Shown piece after piece: positions 1 to 8,414 of a DNA stretch of 41,905 nucleotides (positions are counted from its first letter, which is position 1; every line of letters starts with the position of its first letter). The position numbers were made by a program, and so were the translations under genes. Source of the DNA: Acidipila sp. (GTDB taxonomy: Bacteria; Acidobacteriota; Terriglobia; Acidiferrales; UBA7541); contig JAAFGT010000030.1 in NCBI GenBank assembly GCA_010365215.1, forward strand, positions 1 to 41,905, written 5' to 3'. A model generated the notes under the pieces. That model saw nothing but the letters and a program-made list of their open reading frames with translations. It was not told the DNA's origin and did not search any database.

Positions 1-71
1 CATCCAGTGGTTCTTATCATGCTGGGAGGTGGTCATGGATGGGACTCGTGGCCGCCTGGGCGCGTGGCCCT

Positions 72-1013
72 CTAGCCTAGAAGGGAATTCACAAACGTCG
101 ACGCGTCAAATGGCGCGAGATCGTCGATCTTTTCTCCCGTGCCGACGTAGCGGATGGGGAGATTCAGTTCACGCGTGATGGCCACGACGATGCCGCCCTT
201 TGCCGTGCCGTCGAGCTTGGTTAGAACCAAGCCGGTAGCGCCGGCGTTAGCCATAAATTCCCGCGCCTGCACCAACCCGTTCTGCCCGGTGGTGGCGTCG
301 AGCACCAGCAACACTTCGTGCGGCGCACCCTCCACCAGCTTTGCCGCGGTGCGCTTCATTTTGTCGAGCTCGGCCATCAGGTTCGACTTGTTGTGCAGGC
401 GGCCGGCGGTGTCGACGATCACCACGTCCACGCCGCGGGAGCGCGCAGCGGTCAGCGCGTCATAGACCACGGCCGCAGGATCGGCGCCGGTCTTCTGCTT
501 GATCATTTCGACGCCATTGCGCTGTGCCCAGATGGCCAGTTGTTCGATGGCGGCTGCGCGAAACGTGTCAGCGGCGCATAGCAGCACGCTGCGGCCTTCT
601 TTCTTCAGGCGATTGGCCAGTTTTCCGATGGTGGTGGTTTTGCCGGTTCCATTCACTCCCACTACGAATACTACGGCAGGTCCCACGCCGGTATTTCCAT
701 TGGTAGTGACCGGCACGGCGCGCAGGATACGCAGAAGCTGGGCCTTCAGCTCCACGCGAATCTGGCCCGAGTCTTTGAGCAGCTGTTTGGCGGCCTGGTC
801 CTTGAGCGCGGCGAGGACCTCTTTCGTTGTTGCCACGCCAAGATCTGCCGAGAGCAGCGCGGTTTCGAGTTTGTCCAGCAGCGCGGGATCGATCTCCCGC
901 CCGATGGGCAGCACATCCGCGAGGATCACCTCGAGGTCAGTGCGCGTTCGCTGAACGGACTCTTTCAGCCGTTCGAGCAGCGTCGGTTCCGGCGGTCCAA
1001 AAAGTGTAATCAT
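72..1013 (-). CDS. ftsY: Signal recognition particle receptor FtsY
   Basis: FtsY is the SRP-receptor GTPase that docks ribosome-nascent chain-SRP complexes at the inner membrane for co-translational insertion. The 313-residue protein has a helical N domain (about residues 10-100) and a G domain with P-loop GVNGTGKTTT (119-128), the DTAGR motif and the TKLDGTAKGG motif near the C-terminus, all typical of SRP GTPases. It is short for the family because it lacks the long acidic A domain of E. coli FtsY and is essentially an NG core. The ATG start fits the first conserved helix. The next minus-strand gene upstream is the EamA-type transporter, about 95 bp away, so the two may be co-transcribed. 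The identification is firm; Ffh is excluded because there is no methionine-rich M domain. Confidence 0.96.
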   Translation of the reverse strand: MITLFGPPEPTLLERLKESVQRTRTDLEVILADVLPIGREIDPALLDKLETALLSADLGVATTKEVLAALKDQAAKQLLKDSGQIRVELKAQLLRILRAVPVTTNGNTGVGPAVVFVVGVNGTGKTTTIGKLANRLKKEGRSVLLCAADTFRAAAIEQLAIWAQRNGVEMIKQKTGADPAAVVYDALTAARSRGVDVVIVDTAGRLHNKSNLMAELDKMKRTAAKLVEGAPHEVLLVLDATTGQNGLVQAREFMANAGATGLVLTKLDGTAKGGIVVAITRELNLPIRYVGTGEKIDDLAPFDASTFVNSLLG

Positions 1014-1107
1014 CGGATGATTTCTACTTTCAACTTGCAGCGTTCATTCTAACAGAAGGCTCTGGCCGGGGCAGTGAATCGGATGGTCCGATGATAACGA
1101 GCCGGTC

Positions 1108-1956
1108 CTAAAGAGCGAGGAGCACGGTGGCGGCCAGGGCCCCGGCGATGCCGAATTTTTGCGGGAGGTTCATGCGTTCGTGGAGAAAGATAATGGCGAG
1201 AGCGATGGTTACCGCGGGATAGAGGGAAGAAAGCACCGCGCTCACATCCATGCGCCCGGCGCGGGTGGCGAGGACGTAAAAGAGATTACCCAGCACGTCG
1301 AGGATTCCCGCAACAGTCGCCAATCGCCATCCCGACCACGAAGGCAGCCAGCGCTTCTCCGTGGACCAAAAAATTATCAGAACCAGAGCCAGCGATGCCA
1401 CGCGGATGACGGTGAGTATCCAGAACAGTCCGTGATCTCCCGCCAATTTACTGAGAATTAGAAAGCCGCCGAAGCCTGCTCCGGCAAGAACAGCCAGGCC
1501 GAATCCGCGCGGCGGGCCTGCGGCGAAATCGGAAAGAGAAATCAGCGCGATGCTCAGGAGCGCCAGCGTGAATCCAGCCAGTTGCACCGGCTTGGGAAGA
1601 CCTTCCGTAAACACGCCGAACAAAACGGGAAGGGACACGGCCAGCACGGCGGTTACGGAAGCGTTGAGGCCCACGCGTCCCAGCGACAGCGCGCGGTAAA
1701 AAGCCGTGAGCCCCGCGCCACCCACAATTCCGGCGAGTGCCGCCATGATCATGCCGTGCCGTGACGGTAGCGCTTCGCCGCGTCCGAGAGCCAAGGCCAG
1801 CATGAGCACTAAGCCCGCGATGTCCGCGATGATTACGACAGCGAAGACATTTCTCTGCTTGGCGGCCTGCCCGCCCGCAAAATCGCCGACACCCCAAGCG
1901 CAAGCCGCGGCTAGACTAAAACTTATGTTGGCGATCGGCGAACTCACGCCGGTCAT
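1108..1956 (-). CDS. EamA/DMT-family membrane transporter
   Basis: This 282-residue, very hydrophobic protein looks like a drug/metabolite transporter superfamily member with two EamA repeats and about ten membrane segments. The second repeat ends in the family-like stretch with SLYPAVTIALAIIFLHERM, where the E and R/H near the last helix pair are typical of EamA proteins. Substrates of the family range from amino acids to metabolites, and nothing here fixes the substrate. No Shine-Dalgarno is obvious before the chosen ATG, and a GTG three codons later is an alternative start. It lies between ftsY and an HD-GYP gene on the same strand. Confidence 0.85.
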   Translation of the reverse strand: MTGVSSPIANISFSLAAACAWGVGDFAGGQAAKQRNVFAVVIIADIAGLVLMLALALGRGEALPSRHGMIMAALAGIVGGAGLTAFYRALSLGRVGLNASVTAVLAVSLPVLFGVFTEGLPKPVQLAGFTLALLSIALISLSDFAAGPPRGFGLAVLAGAGFGGFLILSKLAGDHGLFWILTVIRVASLALVLIIFWSTEKRWLPSWSGWRLATVAGILDVLGNLFYVLATRAGRMDVSAVLSSLYPAVTIALAIIFLHERMNLPQKFGIAGALAATVLLAL

Positions 1957-2035
1957 TGTGGCTGGGATGAACGGTGAAAGGCAAACTTTGCGGGAACGCC
2001 GGACGGGAAGTGAGCGGCCGTTTTGTGCGACGGCG

Positions 2036-3799
2036 CTAAACCTCTACGAGCGTGGCACTGAGCTTAACTTTTCCGGCCAGGACGGCAGCTTCGAGCGCAT
2101 CCACGACTTTGGGATCGAAGCGCGTGCCGGCTAATTCCCGAACGCGTTTCAAAGCGAACTCCAGATCCATGGCCGATTGATACGGCCGGTTCGTAGTGAT
2201 GGCATCGAGCGTGTCGGCCACGGAAATAATCCGCGCCATAAGCGGGATCTGGTCGCCCTGCAAGCCGTGCGGGTAGCCTTTGCCGTTGACCTGTTCGTGG
2301 TGCAGTTCGATTCCGGGCAACATGTCTTTGAGCTGGGCGACGGGACGCATGATGTTGGCGCCTTTCACCGGATGCTGCTTCATCACCTGAAATTCTTCGT
2401 CGGTAAGCGAGCCCGGCTTCTTGAGCACGCGGTCGTCGATGCCGATCTTGCCCACGTCGTGCAGCAGCGCGGAGATGCGCAGGCGGTCGAGCTCGGCGGC
2501 GCCCAGGCCCAACCCCTCGCCGATGGTCATGGCATATTTTGCAACGCGCCCGGAATGGCCGCGCGTGTAGGGGTCCTTTTCGTCGATGGCCGCGGCGAGC
2601 ATGCGGATGGACCCGATAAAAAGCTCACGGTTTTCTTCCGCCGCCTGCTTGAGTTGTTCGATGTACTGTTCGATGTCGCCGGCCATGCGGTTGAAGGTTG
2701 CCGCCAAATCGCTGATCTCGGCGGCACCCTGAACGGAGGCGCGTTGATGGAACTCTCCGCGGCTGATGGCCAGAGTGGATTCGGCGAGCGAGCGGATTGG
2801 GTTGGTAATCCCTAACGCGAAGAGATAACCGAGGAGGAGCGCGGCAAAAGTGAGCACGGCGACGAAAGTCAGCGCCTGGCGGTTGAGCTCTTGCACGCCG
2901 GCATCCGCGCGCGCGTCGTTCAGGCTGCGCTGCGCGATCACCGCCCAACTCATATCCTGAACGGTGCTGTAGGTGCCGATCATGTCGATGCGGCGGCCGT
3001 CGCGGTCGATCTGGAAGCGGGAGGTCTGCGTCGCGCGCAACTGCAGTGGAAGGTCGCGAAGCTGGGCCACGATGCTGTAGCTCGAGCTGGCATCCTGGCC
3101 GGCCACCCAGCGGCGCTGCTCGGGATGCGCCACGATGCCGCCCTTGCGGTCGACCACGTAGACCACGCGGCCGCGCACGGTATTTTCCTGCAGGCGCTTG
3201 AGGATTCTATCGAGTGAAACCAGCGCGGCGAACATTCCTGCGGGTTGGTTGTTCCAAACCAGCGGCACAGCTACCACGAACGACGGGCTGCTTTCTTTTC
3301 CGGCCGAGAGCGGGTCGCTGCGAAACTTGGTGCCCTGCGAGCAAATCACCATGCCGCGTTCGAGCGCGTTCTTCACGAAGGGATCGTTGTCGGCCCGAAA
3401 ATTTCCGGACCAGGGTCCTTTGGCGTTGCGGTTGAGTGCGGTGACGTAGAGGATGTCGGGGTTACTTTGGACGAAATCTTCCAGGCGCGCGGTTACTTGA
3501 GCGGCGTGCGCCGGCGCATCCACGTCAGCAAGGGCGCCGTTCAACTTCAAGATCTGTATCTGGCTCTGGAGCTGCTGGTCCAGGTTGGATTCGAAAAGGT
3601 GAATTTCCTCGGACAGCGACCTGGTGATGCCGGCCTGCTGCAAGCGCTCGGTATCTTCGAGTTTGCCTTGGCTCAGCTCCAGCACCTGGCGGTGATAGAG
3701 AAGCAGAGGCAGTACGCTAACCAGCAACAAGGCGCCGAGCACCAACCACAGAATTCGCAAACGCGGAAGCACGCTCCGCGGGCTGGGGCTAGGGGACAT
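2036..3799 (-). CDS. Membrane HD-GYP phosphodiesterase with extracytoplasmic sensor and HAMP
   Basis: This 587-residue protein is a probable cyclic-di-GMP phosphodiesterase controlled by an external signal. Its order is a first membrane helix (about 13-35), a long extracytoplasmic Cache-like sensor (about 40-300), a second membrane helix (about 305-330), a HAMP linker (about 330-380) and an HD-GYP domain (about 395-587). In the last domain I see HSGRVAKYA, the HDVGK motif (H447, D448), H476, and the HHE...GYPHGL signature (HHE from 500, GYP at 508-510), so all expected metal and catalytic residues appear intact. HD-GYP enzymes hydrolyse c-di-GMP to pGpG or GMP; activity here is inferred. The intergenic region before it holds three TTAATYA repeats and a possible promoter. 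No GGDEF domain is fused. Confidence 0.9.
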   Translation of the reverse strand: MSPSPSPRSVLPRLRILWLVLGALLLVSVLPLLLYHRQVLELSQGKLEDTERLQQAGITRSLSEEIHLFESNLDQQLQSQIQILKLNGALADVDAPAHAAQVTARLEDFVQSNPDILYVTALNRNAKGPWSGNFRADNDPFVKNALERGMVICSQGTKFRSDPLSAGKESSPSFVVAVPLVWNNQPAGMFAALVSLDRILKRLQENTVRGRVVYVVDRKGGIVAHPEQRRWVAGQDASSSYSIVAQLRDLPLQLRATQTSRFQIDRDGRRIDMIGTYSTVQDMSWAVIAQRSLNDARADAGVQELNRQALTFVAVLTFAALLLGYLFALGITNPIRSLAESTLAISRGEFHQRASVQGAAEISDLAATFNRMAGDIEQYIEQLKQAAEENRELFIGSIRMLAAAIDEKDPYTRGHSGRVAKYAMTIGEGLGLGAAELDRLRISALLHDVGKIGIDDRVLKKPGSLTDEEFQVMKQHPVKGANIMRPVAQLKDMLPGIELHHEQVNGKGYPHGLQGDQIPLMARIISVADTLDAITTNRPYQSAMDLEFALKRVRELAGTRFDPKVVDALEAAVLAGKVKLSATLVEV

Positions 3800-3892
3800 T
3801 GCACGGGATTCTAGCTTTTCTGACGGTCCGCCACAACGGGACGGGGGTACTACTCGGTAGCAGGGCTGCTGCCAATGGAAATACGCGCCATC

Positions 3893-3921
3893 ATTCTGGA
3901 TACCAGCACCGAATTAATCAA
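3893..3921 (-). promoter_or_regulatory. Candidate sigma70-type promoter of the HD-GYP gene
   Basis: Read on the minus strand, TTGATT (3921-3916) and CAGAAT (3898-3893) are separated by 17 bp. Each matches four of six consensus bases. The -35 overlaps one of the TTAATCA repeats, so a protein bound there could block the polymerase. This is a pattern match only. Confidence 0.3.
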
Positions 3922-3939
3922 GTTAATCAGGCTTAATTA
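3914..3939. repeat. Three iterated TTAATYA units at 9-10 bp spacing
   Basis: TTAATCA occurs at 3914-3920 and 3923-3929, and TTAATTA at 3933-3939. The units face the same way and lie about one helical turn apart, in the 164-bp gap between gpsA and the HD-GYP gene. The AT-rich motif stands out in GC-rich surroundings and looks like a multi-site operator. Its binding protein is unknown. Confidence 0.45.
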
Positions 3940-3944
3940 GGCGC

Positions 3945-3960
3945 CCGGCAGCCGTGCCGG
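3945..3960 (-). terminator. Hairpin just after gpsA, possible weak terminator
   Basis: CCGGCA (3945-3950) and TGCCGG (3955-3960) form a perfect 6-bp stem with a 4-nt loop, beginning 3 bp beyond the gpsA stop codon. No U-run follows on the minus strand, only an AT-rich stretch, so it may stabilise the 3' end rather than terminate. Confidence 0.3.
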
Positions 3961-3963
3961 CGG

Positions 3964-4968
3964 CTATTCCTGTTTGAGTTGGCGGTCCATCAATTCGCGG
4001 ATGGCATCCCGCGGAGCCCGGCCTTCATAAAGTACCGCGTGCATCTGCTCGGTAATCGGCATCTCGATGCCGGCGCGGCGTGAAAGCTCCCTGATCGCAA
4101 TTGTGGTGCGCACACCTTCCGCCACCATGCGCGTGGAGGAAAGGATGTCCTCCAGGCGCCCCCCTTTCCCCAGTGCGACGCCGACCTGGCGATTGCGCGA
4201 GAGGCCGCCGGTGCAGGTGAGCACCAGGTCGCCCATACCGGCGAGCCCGGCTAATGTTTCCGTGCGTCCTCCCAGCGCGCAGGCCAGCCGCGTCATTTCC
4301 GCGAGGCCACGGGTGATGAGCGCTGCGGCCGTGTTGTGACCCAGGCCGAGACCCTCGCAGACGCCCGCAGCGATGGCCACGACATTTTTAACCGCGCCGC
4401 CTAATTCCACTCCGGTCACGTCCGAGTTTGTATAAAGACGAAACGTGGGTCCGGAAAGCTCCTCCTGCAGGGCTTCGGCAAGTCCTTTTTCCTGCGCGGC
4501 CACCACGACGGCGGTGGGATCGCCGCGCGCCACTTCGCGTGCGAACGATGGCCCTGAAAGCGCAGCTACGCGCGCCACGAATTTCGGCTGGCATACTGCG
4601 CTGATCACCTCGGTCATGCGCTCGAGCGAATCGGAGTCGAGTCCCTTGGTGGCGCTCACGAAAGTCATCCGCGAATGGATATAGGGCAGGATGGAAACGT
4701 AAAGTTCGCGCGCGTGTTCGGACGGCATTACGCCGAGGACGATTTCCGCGCCGTCGAGCGCAGTGCTGAGGTCGTGGGTAACCTCCACTTCGCGCGGGAG
4801 GTCAAAGCCGGGAAGATAGACTTCGTTTACGCGGCGCTCGCGCATGGCCCGCGCGAGCTCGACGTTGTGAACCCATAGCGACAGGGAATGCGGCTGGCGG
4901 CTGCGCGGCAGCGCAATCGCCAGCGCCGTGCCCCAACTTCCACCCCCGAGAATAGCAATTTTTTTCAT
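3964..4968 (-). CDS. gpsA: NAD(P)-dependent glycerol-3-phosphate dehydrogenase
   Basis: GpsA reduces dihydroxyacetone phosphate to sn-glycerol-3-phosphate, the backbone precursor of phospholipids. The N-terminal nucleotide-binding loop is ILGGGSWGTAL (GGGSWG at residues 8-13), followed by the SATKGL segment, the GAVKNVVAIAAG segment with the likely catalytic Lys194, and NTAAALITRGLAEM. I start at the ATG at 4968 (334 residues) because family members begin MKKIAILGGG and an AAGGA sequence lies just upstream. A start at 5004 would add 12 non-conserved residues with no ribosome binding site. plsY, which uses the product, lies immediately upstream in the same direction with a 74-bp gap, so the two steps are probably co-expressed. 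Confidence 0.95.
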   Translation of the reverse strand: MKKIAILGGGSWGTALAIALPRSRQPHSLSLWVHNVELARAMRERRVNEVYLPGFDLPREVEVTHDLSTALDGAEIVLGVMPSEHARELYVSILPYIHSRMTFVSATKGLDSDSLERMTEVISAVCQPKFVARVAALSGPSFAREVARGDPTAVVVAAQEKGLAEALQEELSGPTFRLYTNSDVTGVELGGAVKNVVAIAAGVCEGLGLGHNTAAALITRGLAEMTRLACALGGRTETLAGLAGMGDLVLTCTGGLSRNRQVGVALGKGGRLEDILSSTRMVAEGVRTTIAIRELSRRAGIEMPITEQMHAVLYEGRAPRDAIRELMDRQLKQE

Positions 4969-5042
4969 TTCCTTCGCCAAAGTGCCAAGCCTGCGCGGCC
5001 ACATAAAAATTTACGATAAAGATTTAACGCCAAGCTGCTGCG

Positions 5043-5663
5043 CTAGTCCTTCGAGCCGCCAATCTTCAGTCTATTTTCTGTGCCGGCCAGCAGCCGCCAG
5101 AAATTCGCGCGATGCTTCACGATGATCAGCACCGATACGATCGCCGCAGCCAGTGAAACGCCCAAGGGCGGCGCGTGACCTGGCGCGTACAGAGCATAAA
5201 CCAGCATGGGCAGCGCCGCGGCAGCCACCATCGACGCGAGTGAAACGTAGCGCCAGATGGTCAAGACAATCAGCCAGATGGCTGCCGCGGCCGCGATGGC
5301 CTGCCAGCAGATGAGCAGAAAAACTCCCACGGCAGTGGCCACGCCTTTACCACCGCGAAAATCAATCCATACCGGGAACATGTGTCCGATCACAGCGGCC
5401 AAGCCGGCGACCGCCATCCAAGTGATGTTCGCGGACGCAAACTGTTTCGCTCCCCACACCGCCAGAAAGCCCTTTCCCGCATCGAGCAACAAAGTCGCAG
5501 CGCCGGCGGCAATCCCGGCCACGCGCGCGACGTTGGTGGCGCCGATATTCCCGCTTCCCGAAGCACGCACGTCCGCCCCCTCACGGAACTTTACAATCAG
5601 ATAACCGAAAGGGATTGAGCCCAGCAGATATCCCGCGAACGGAAGGAGCCAAACGGGAATCAT
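5043..5663 (-). CDS. plsY: Glycerol-3-phosphate acyltransferase PlsY
   Basis: PlsY is an inner-membrane enzyme that acylates sn-glycerol-3-phosphate at position 1 using acyl-phosphate, the first committed step of phospholipid synthesis in most bacteria. The 206-residue protein is mostly hydrophobic. It has the three family signatures: GSGNIGATN (36-44), the GHMFPVWIDFRGGKGVAT loop (about 93-110) and a C-terminal segment with KHRANFWRLLAG. Length matches the family. Its ATG overlaps the thpR stop as ATGA, indicating translational coupling, and gpsA follows. The obligatory partner PlsX is not in this window. Confidence 0.95.
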   Translation of the reverse strand: MIPVWLLPFAGYLLGSIPFGYLIVKFREGADVRASGSGNIGATNVARVAGIAAGAATLLLDAGKGFLAVWGAKQFASANITWMAVAGLAAVIGHMFPVWIDFRGGKGVATAVGVFLLICWQAIAAAAAIWLIVLTIWRYVSLASMVAAAALPMLVYALYAPGHAPPLGVSLAAAIVSVLIIVKHRANFWRLLAGTENRLKIGGSKD

Positions 5664-6268
5664 GTCCGCGCTCCGGCGGCGCTGACGGTGGGGGCGGCCA
5701 CGAAGCGAAAAGTCTCGAGAGTGGTATGCACGGCGCCGGTGGGGCGCAGAGTGCTTTGCATCAAGTGAAATTCCTCGATCGTGGCCTTGCCGAAACTCGC
5801 GCCGCCGGATTGGGCACTCGGTTTCTCCAGCCGAACCAGTTCCGACTGCAGCGCGTGCAGACCCTCTCCAGATTTGAAACGAGCCAACGTCAGGTGCGGG
5901 CGAAACTCCCGCGGCTCGCGTTTGAATCCGCGCGGCGCCAGCCGCCCGTCGATTTCATCGGCGAGCTTTTCGAGAACGGCGTTCGCATGGACGCCTGCCC
6001 AGAATACTTGCGGCCTGCGTGCGTTGGGAAAAAACCCCCAGCCACGGAATTCAAGTTCCACGGCTGCGGGCATACATATTTGGTGAAGTGCTGCGCGCAT
6101 GTTCTGGGCCGCTTCGTCCGAAACCTCGCCGATAAATTTCAGAGTCAGGTGTATTCCTTCGGGACGCAACCAGCGCGCACCCGCGCACACCGGCGCAAGC
6201 TGGGCGACTAGCGCGCGCAGAGCGTCTCGCGTCGAGGCGGGGATTTCGAGCGCTACAAAAAGCCGCAA
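5660..6268 (-). CDS. thpR: RNA 2',3'-cyclic phosphodiesterase (2H family)
   Basis: This is a 2H-superfamily cyclic phosphodiesterase (formerly LigT), which opens 2',3'-cyclic phosphates of RNA ends. The two catalytic HxTx motifs are present as HLTL at residue 40 and HLTL at residue 125, with the spacing usual for the family, in a protein of 202 residues. I choose a TTG start at 6268. It begins MRLFVALEIP exactly where homologues begin, and an AGAAAGG ribosome binding site lies about six bases upstream. The longer frame reaching 6424 overlaps cinA and adds low-complexity basic sequence. The stop overlaps the plsY start by ATGA. The physiological RNA target is unknown. Confidence 0.9.
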   Translation of the reverse strand: MRLFVALEIPASTRDALRALVAQLAPVCAGARWLRPEGIHLTLKFIGEVSDEAAQNMRAALHQICMPAAVELEFRGWGFFPNARRPQVFWAGVHANAVLEKLADEIDGRLAPRGFKREPREFRPHLTLARFKSGEGLHALQSELVRLEKPSAQSGGASFGKATIEEFHLMQSTLRPTGAVHTTLETFRFVAAPTVSAAGART

Positions 6269-6314
6269 TTTTTTCCTTTCTAACCCTCTCGATTCTCGTG
6301 CCGGGTTTTGGTAG

Positions 6315-6334
6315 GGGCGGAGCTTGCCCCGCCC
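6315..6334 (-). repeat. GC-rich REP-like hairpin between cinA and thpR
   Basis: GGGCGGAGC (6315-6323) and GCCCCGCCC (6326-6334) form a near-perfect stem. On the minus strand, the sense strand for cinA and thpR, the single mismatch becomes a G-U wobble, so the RNA pairs along its whole length. No U-run follows. It resembles a short dispersed palindrome more than a terminator, and a related GGGCGG hairpin lies at 11530-11545. Confidence 0.45.
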
Positions 6335-6344
6335 TCTCTCGCCC

Positions 6345-7598
6345 CTAGGCCCCGTGGCGGCGTGCGTAAAGGAAGTACCGCCGCACCAGATCGAGCGCGG
6401 CCTGCGCGGCCTGCCAGCGCACACGTTCGCGATCCCCGGGGAAACGCAGCGCGCGCTCGGTTACCCCTTTCGGATTGGCCAGCGCCAAGTACACCGTGCC
6501 GACAGGTTTTTCCGCAGTGGCTCCGCCTGGCCCGGCGATTCCAGTGACCGCGAGACCCAGCGTGGCTCCGGAGCGCCGCCGGATGCCCTCGGCCAGGGCG
6601 CGAGTGACCTCCGCACTTACCGCGCCTCGAGTTTCGATCAGTTCCGCAGGCACGTCCACCCACGCGCTTTTTAAAGTATTGCTGTAACAGACCACGCCGC
6701 CCAGAAAATATGTTGAGCTTCCCGCGATGCGCGTCAGGCGCTGCGCCACGAGTCCGCCGGTAGCGCTTTCGGCGACGCAGATGGTGGCGCCGTGGGCGAT
6801 CAGCTCGCGCGCCACAACTTCCTCGAGAGCCTCGCCCTGTGTGGTGAAAATGTGATCGTCCAGCGCAAGCTTGAATCGCTCGACCATTTCGTCGAGCTGC
6901 CGCCCGGCGGCGGTGGCATCGTCCGTCCAGATCCTTAAGTGCAGCTCCACTTCACCCGGCCCGGCGAGAATGGTGGTCTGTGTGTTGCTGTAGCTGCGGT
7001 AGATGGATGACACGCGCTGTTCAACGTCGGATTCTCCAAGGCCAGCCACGCGCAGTTGGCGTGAATGCAGCTTCACGCCGCCGCCTAAGCCTTCCAGTTT
7101 TGGAACCACTGTATTTGTGAACATCGGCTCGAGCTCGGCCGGCGGCCCGGGCAATAGCACGACAATCCGGGAATCGTTCTCGAGCCACAAGCCGGGCGCG
7201 GTGCCGCGCTTGTTATCGAGTACGGTAGCCCCTTCCGGTACCATCGCCTGCCGCACGTTGATGTCCGGCATGGCGCGTCCCAAACGGCGGAATCGTTCCT
7301 CGATCCAAAGCAGGATGGCCTCATCGCGGTGCAGCGCACGGCCCAACAATTCAGCCACGGTCTCACGGGTCAGGTCGTCCGCGGTTGGCCCCAACCCTCC
7401 AATAGCGATCACCAGATTGACGCGTTCGAGCGCGCCGCGAAAGGCATCCCGCAGATGGTCGGGGTTATCCCCCACGACGTGCTTGCGCTGAACTTCTATT
7501 CCCAGCCGGTTCAGCTCACCGGTGAGGAACAGGGAATTGGTATCGAGCCGGTGCGGCGTCAGAAGCTCCGATCCGACCGCGATGATTTCCGCCTTCAT
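6345..7598 (-). CDS. cinA: CinA-family protein (nicotinamide nucleotide amidohydrolase)
   Basis: CinA proteins combine an N-terminal molybdopterin-binding-like domain, often with ADP-ribose or NMN-related hydrolase activity, with a C-terminal PncC-type NMN deamidase domain. The 417-residue protein has the GLGPTADDLT motif (68-77) in the first domain. The second domain (about 255-417) shows VAESATGGLVAQ, a GAVSAEVTRALAEG segment and GIAGPGG near the end. Both domains look intact and the length matches full-length CinA. It is the first gene of the minus-strand run cinA-thpR-plsY-gpsA. The role in competence implied by the name holds only in some lineages; NAD-cycle salvage is the safer inference. 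Confidence 0.93.
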   Translation of the reverse strand: MKAEIIAVGSELLTPHRLDTNSLFLTGELNRLGIEVQRKHVVGDNPDHLRDAFRGALERVNLVIAIGGLGPTADDLTRETVAELLGRALHRDEAILLWIEERFRRLGRAMPDINVRQAMVPEGATVLDNKRGTAPGLWLENDSRIVVLLPGPPAELEPMFTNTVVPKLEGLGGGVKLHSRQLRVAGLGESDVEQRVSSIYRSYSNTQTTILAGPGEVELHLRIWTDDATAAGRQLDEMVERFKLALDDHIFTTQGEALEEVVARELIAHGATICVAESATGGLVAQRLTRIAGSSTYFLGGVVCYSNTLKSAWVDVPAELIETRGAVSAEVTRALAEGIRRRSGATLGLAVTGIAGPGGATAEKPVGTVYLALANPKGVTERALRFPGDRERVRWQAAQAALDLVRRYFLYARRHGA

Positions 7599-7887
7599 TT
7601 CACCTTCATGTAATTTTCCAGTCCGTTTTTTGGTTGCCGCTTGATTCCAGCCTTAACTTTAGCCCTTCTATCTAACCGATGACTGTGACTCGGCGCAAGG
7701 TCAGGGTTGCGCGCTACCATCTATTTGAGGGTTAGCCAGTACTACGGTACCTGCAAAATAGGTCTCCCGGTTCATTGTGGCGCATGCTTACCAGGGCTAA
7801 ATTTGGTGCAGATGCGAGAGACGCACGCCTACGGGCCAGTCCGCTGGCAGGCGCGGCGGCGCATCTGAGTAGCGGAGCGAGAACCTT

Positions 7888-8331
7888 ATGGTCACGCGAC
7901 CGATTCTAGCCAATTTCTCTAACCTTTCGGATCAAGACGCGGGTGCGAAAGCTTCACGCAATTCAGTGCTACGCCCCGAGGAAGCCATTCGCCATTTGGC
8001 TGCAGACCTAGACAAGGTTTCCAGCGTTGTAGTACAGACGGAAGCGCTGGGCTGGAAAATGGTGGAGTTAAGCCAGTCGCTCACTCAAATGCAGCCGGCT
8101 ATGACTCACGCGGCGGGGCAGCTTGAGGGATCGAACCGCAAAATGAGCGAGACATCCGACCGCGTGCTGGCTGCCGTGGAAATCATGGAAATGGCGCAGC
8201 GGCAGTCCATGGAATCGCTAAATAGACGCGTGCGCACGCTGGTGGGTCTGGTGTACTGGGCACTCGGCCTGGCCTCCTGCGTGGCCGCCGGCGAAATTAT
8301 CGGCTTGGCCGTCTATTTCAGCAGGCATTAG
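7888..8331 (+). CDS. Coiled-coil protein with C-terminal membrane anchor, unknown function
   Basis: I do not recognise a family. The 147-residue product has a polar N-terminus (1-30), a long region of helical heptads rich in Leu, Met, Gln and Glu (about 32-112), and a single hydrophobic segment at the very end (about 117-143) followed by only a few residues. The layout is that of a tail-anchored membrane protein with its coiled coil in the cytoplasm. The ATG at 7888 is preceded by GGAG about 11 bases upstream. It stands alone between divergent cinA and the convergent IPT/NHL gene. The coiled coil vaguely recalls methyl-accepting or structural proteins, but no signalling motif is visible. Confidence 0.7.
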   Translation: MVTRPILANFSNLSDQDAGAKASRNSVLRPEEAIRHLAADLDKVSSVVVQTEALGWKMVELSQSLTQMQPAMTHAAGQLEGSNRKMSETSDRVLAAVEIMEMAQRQSMESLNRRVRTLVGLVYWALGLASCVAAGEIIGLAVYFSRH

Positions 8332-8414
8332 CCCAGGTCAGATTCGCTCAGATAATTCGAGCAGACAATTCCGAAAGATAATTCCTGAGTTGGGCCAGCC
8401 AAGCTCATGCGCGG

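Noticed and set aside
1-71. Possible gene fragment at the window start
   Set aside because: Only 71 bases lie beyond the ftsY stop. No motif or start context can be judged.
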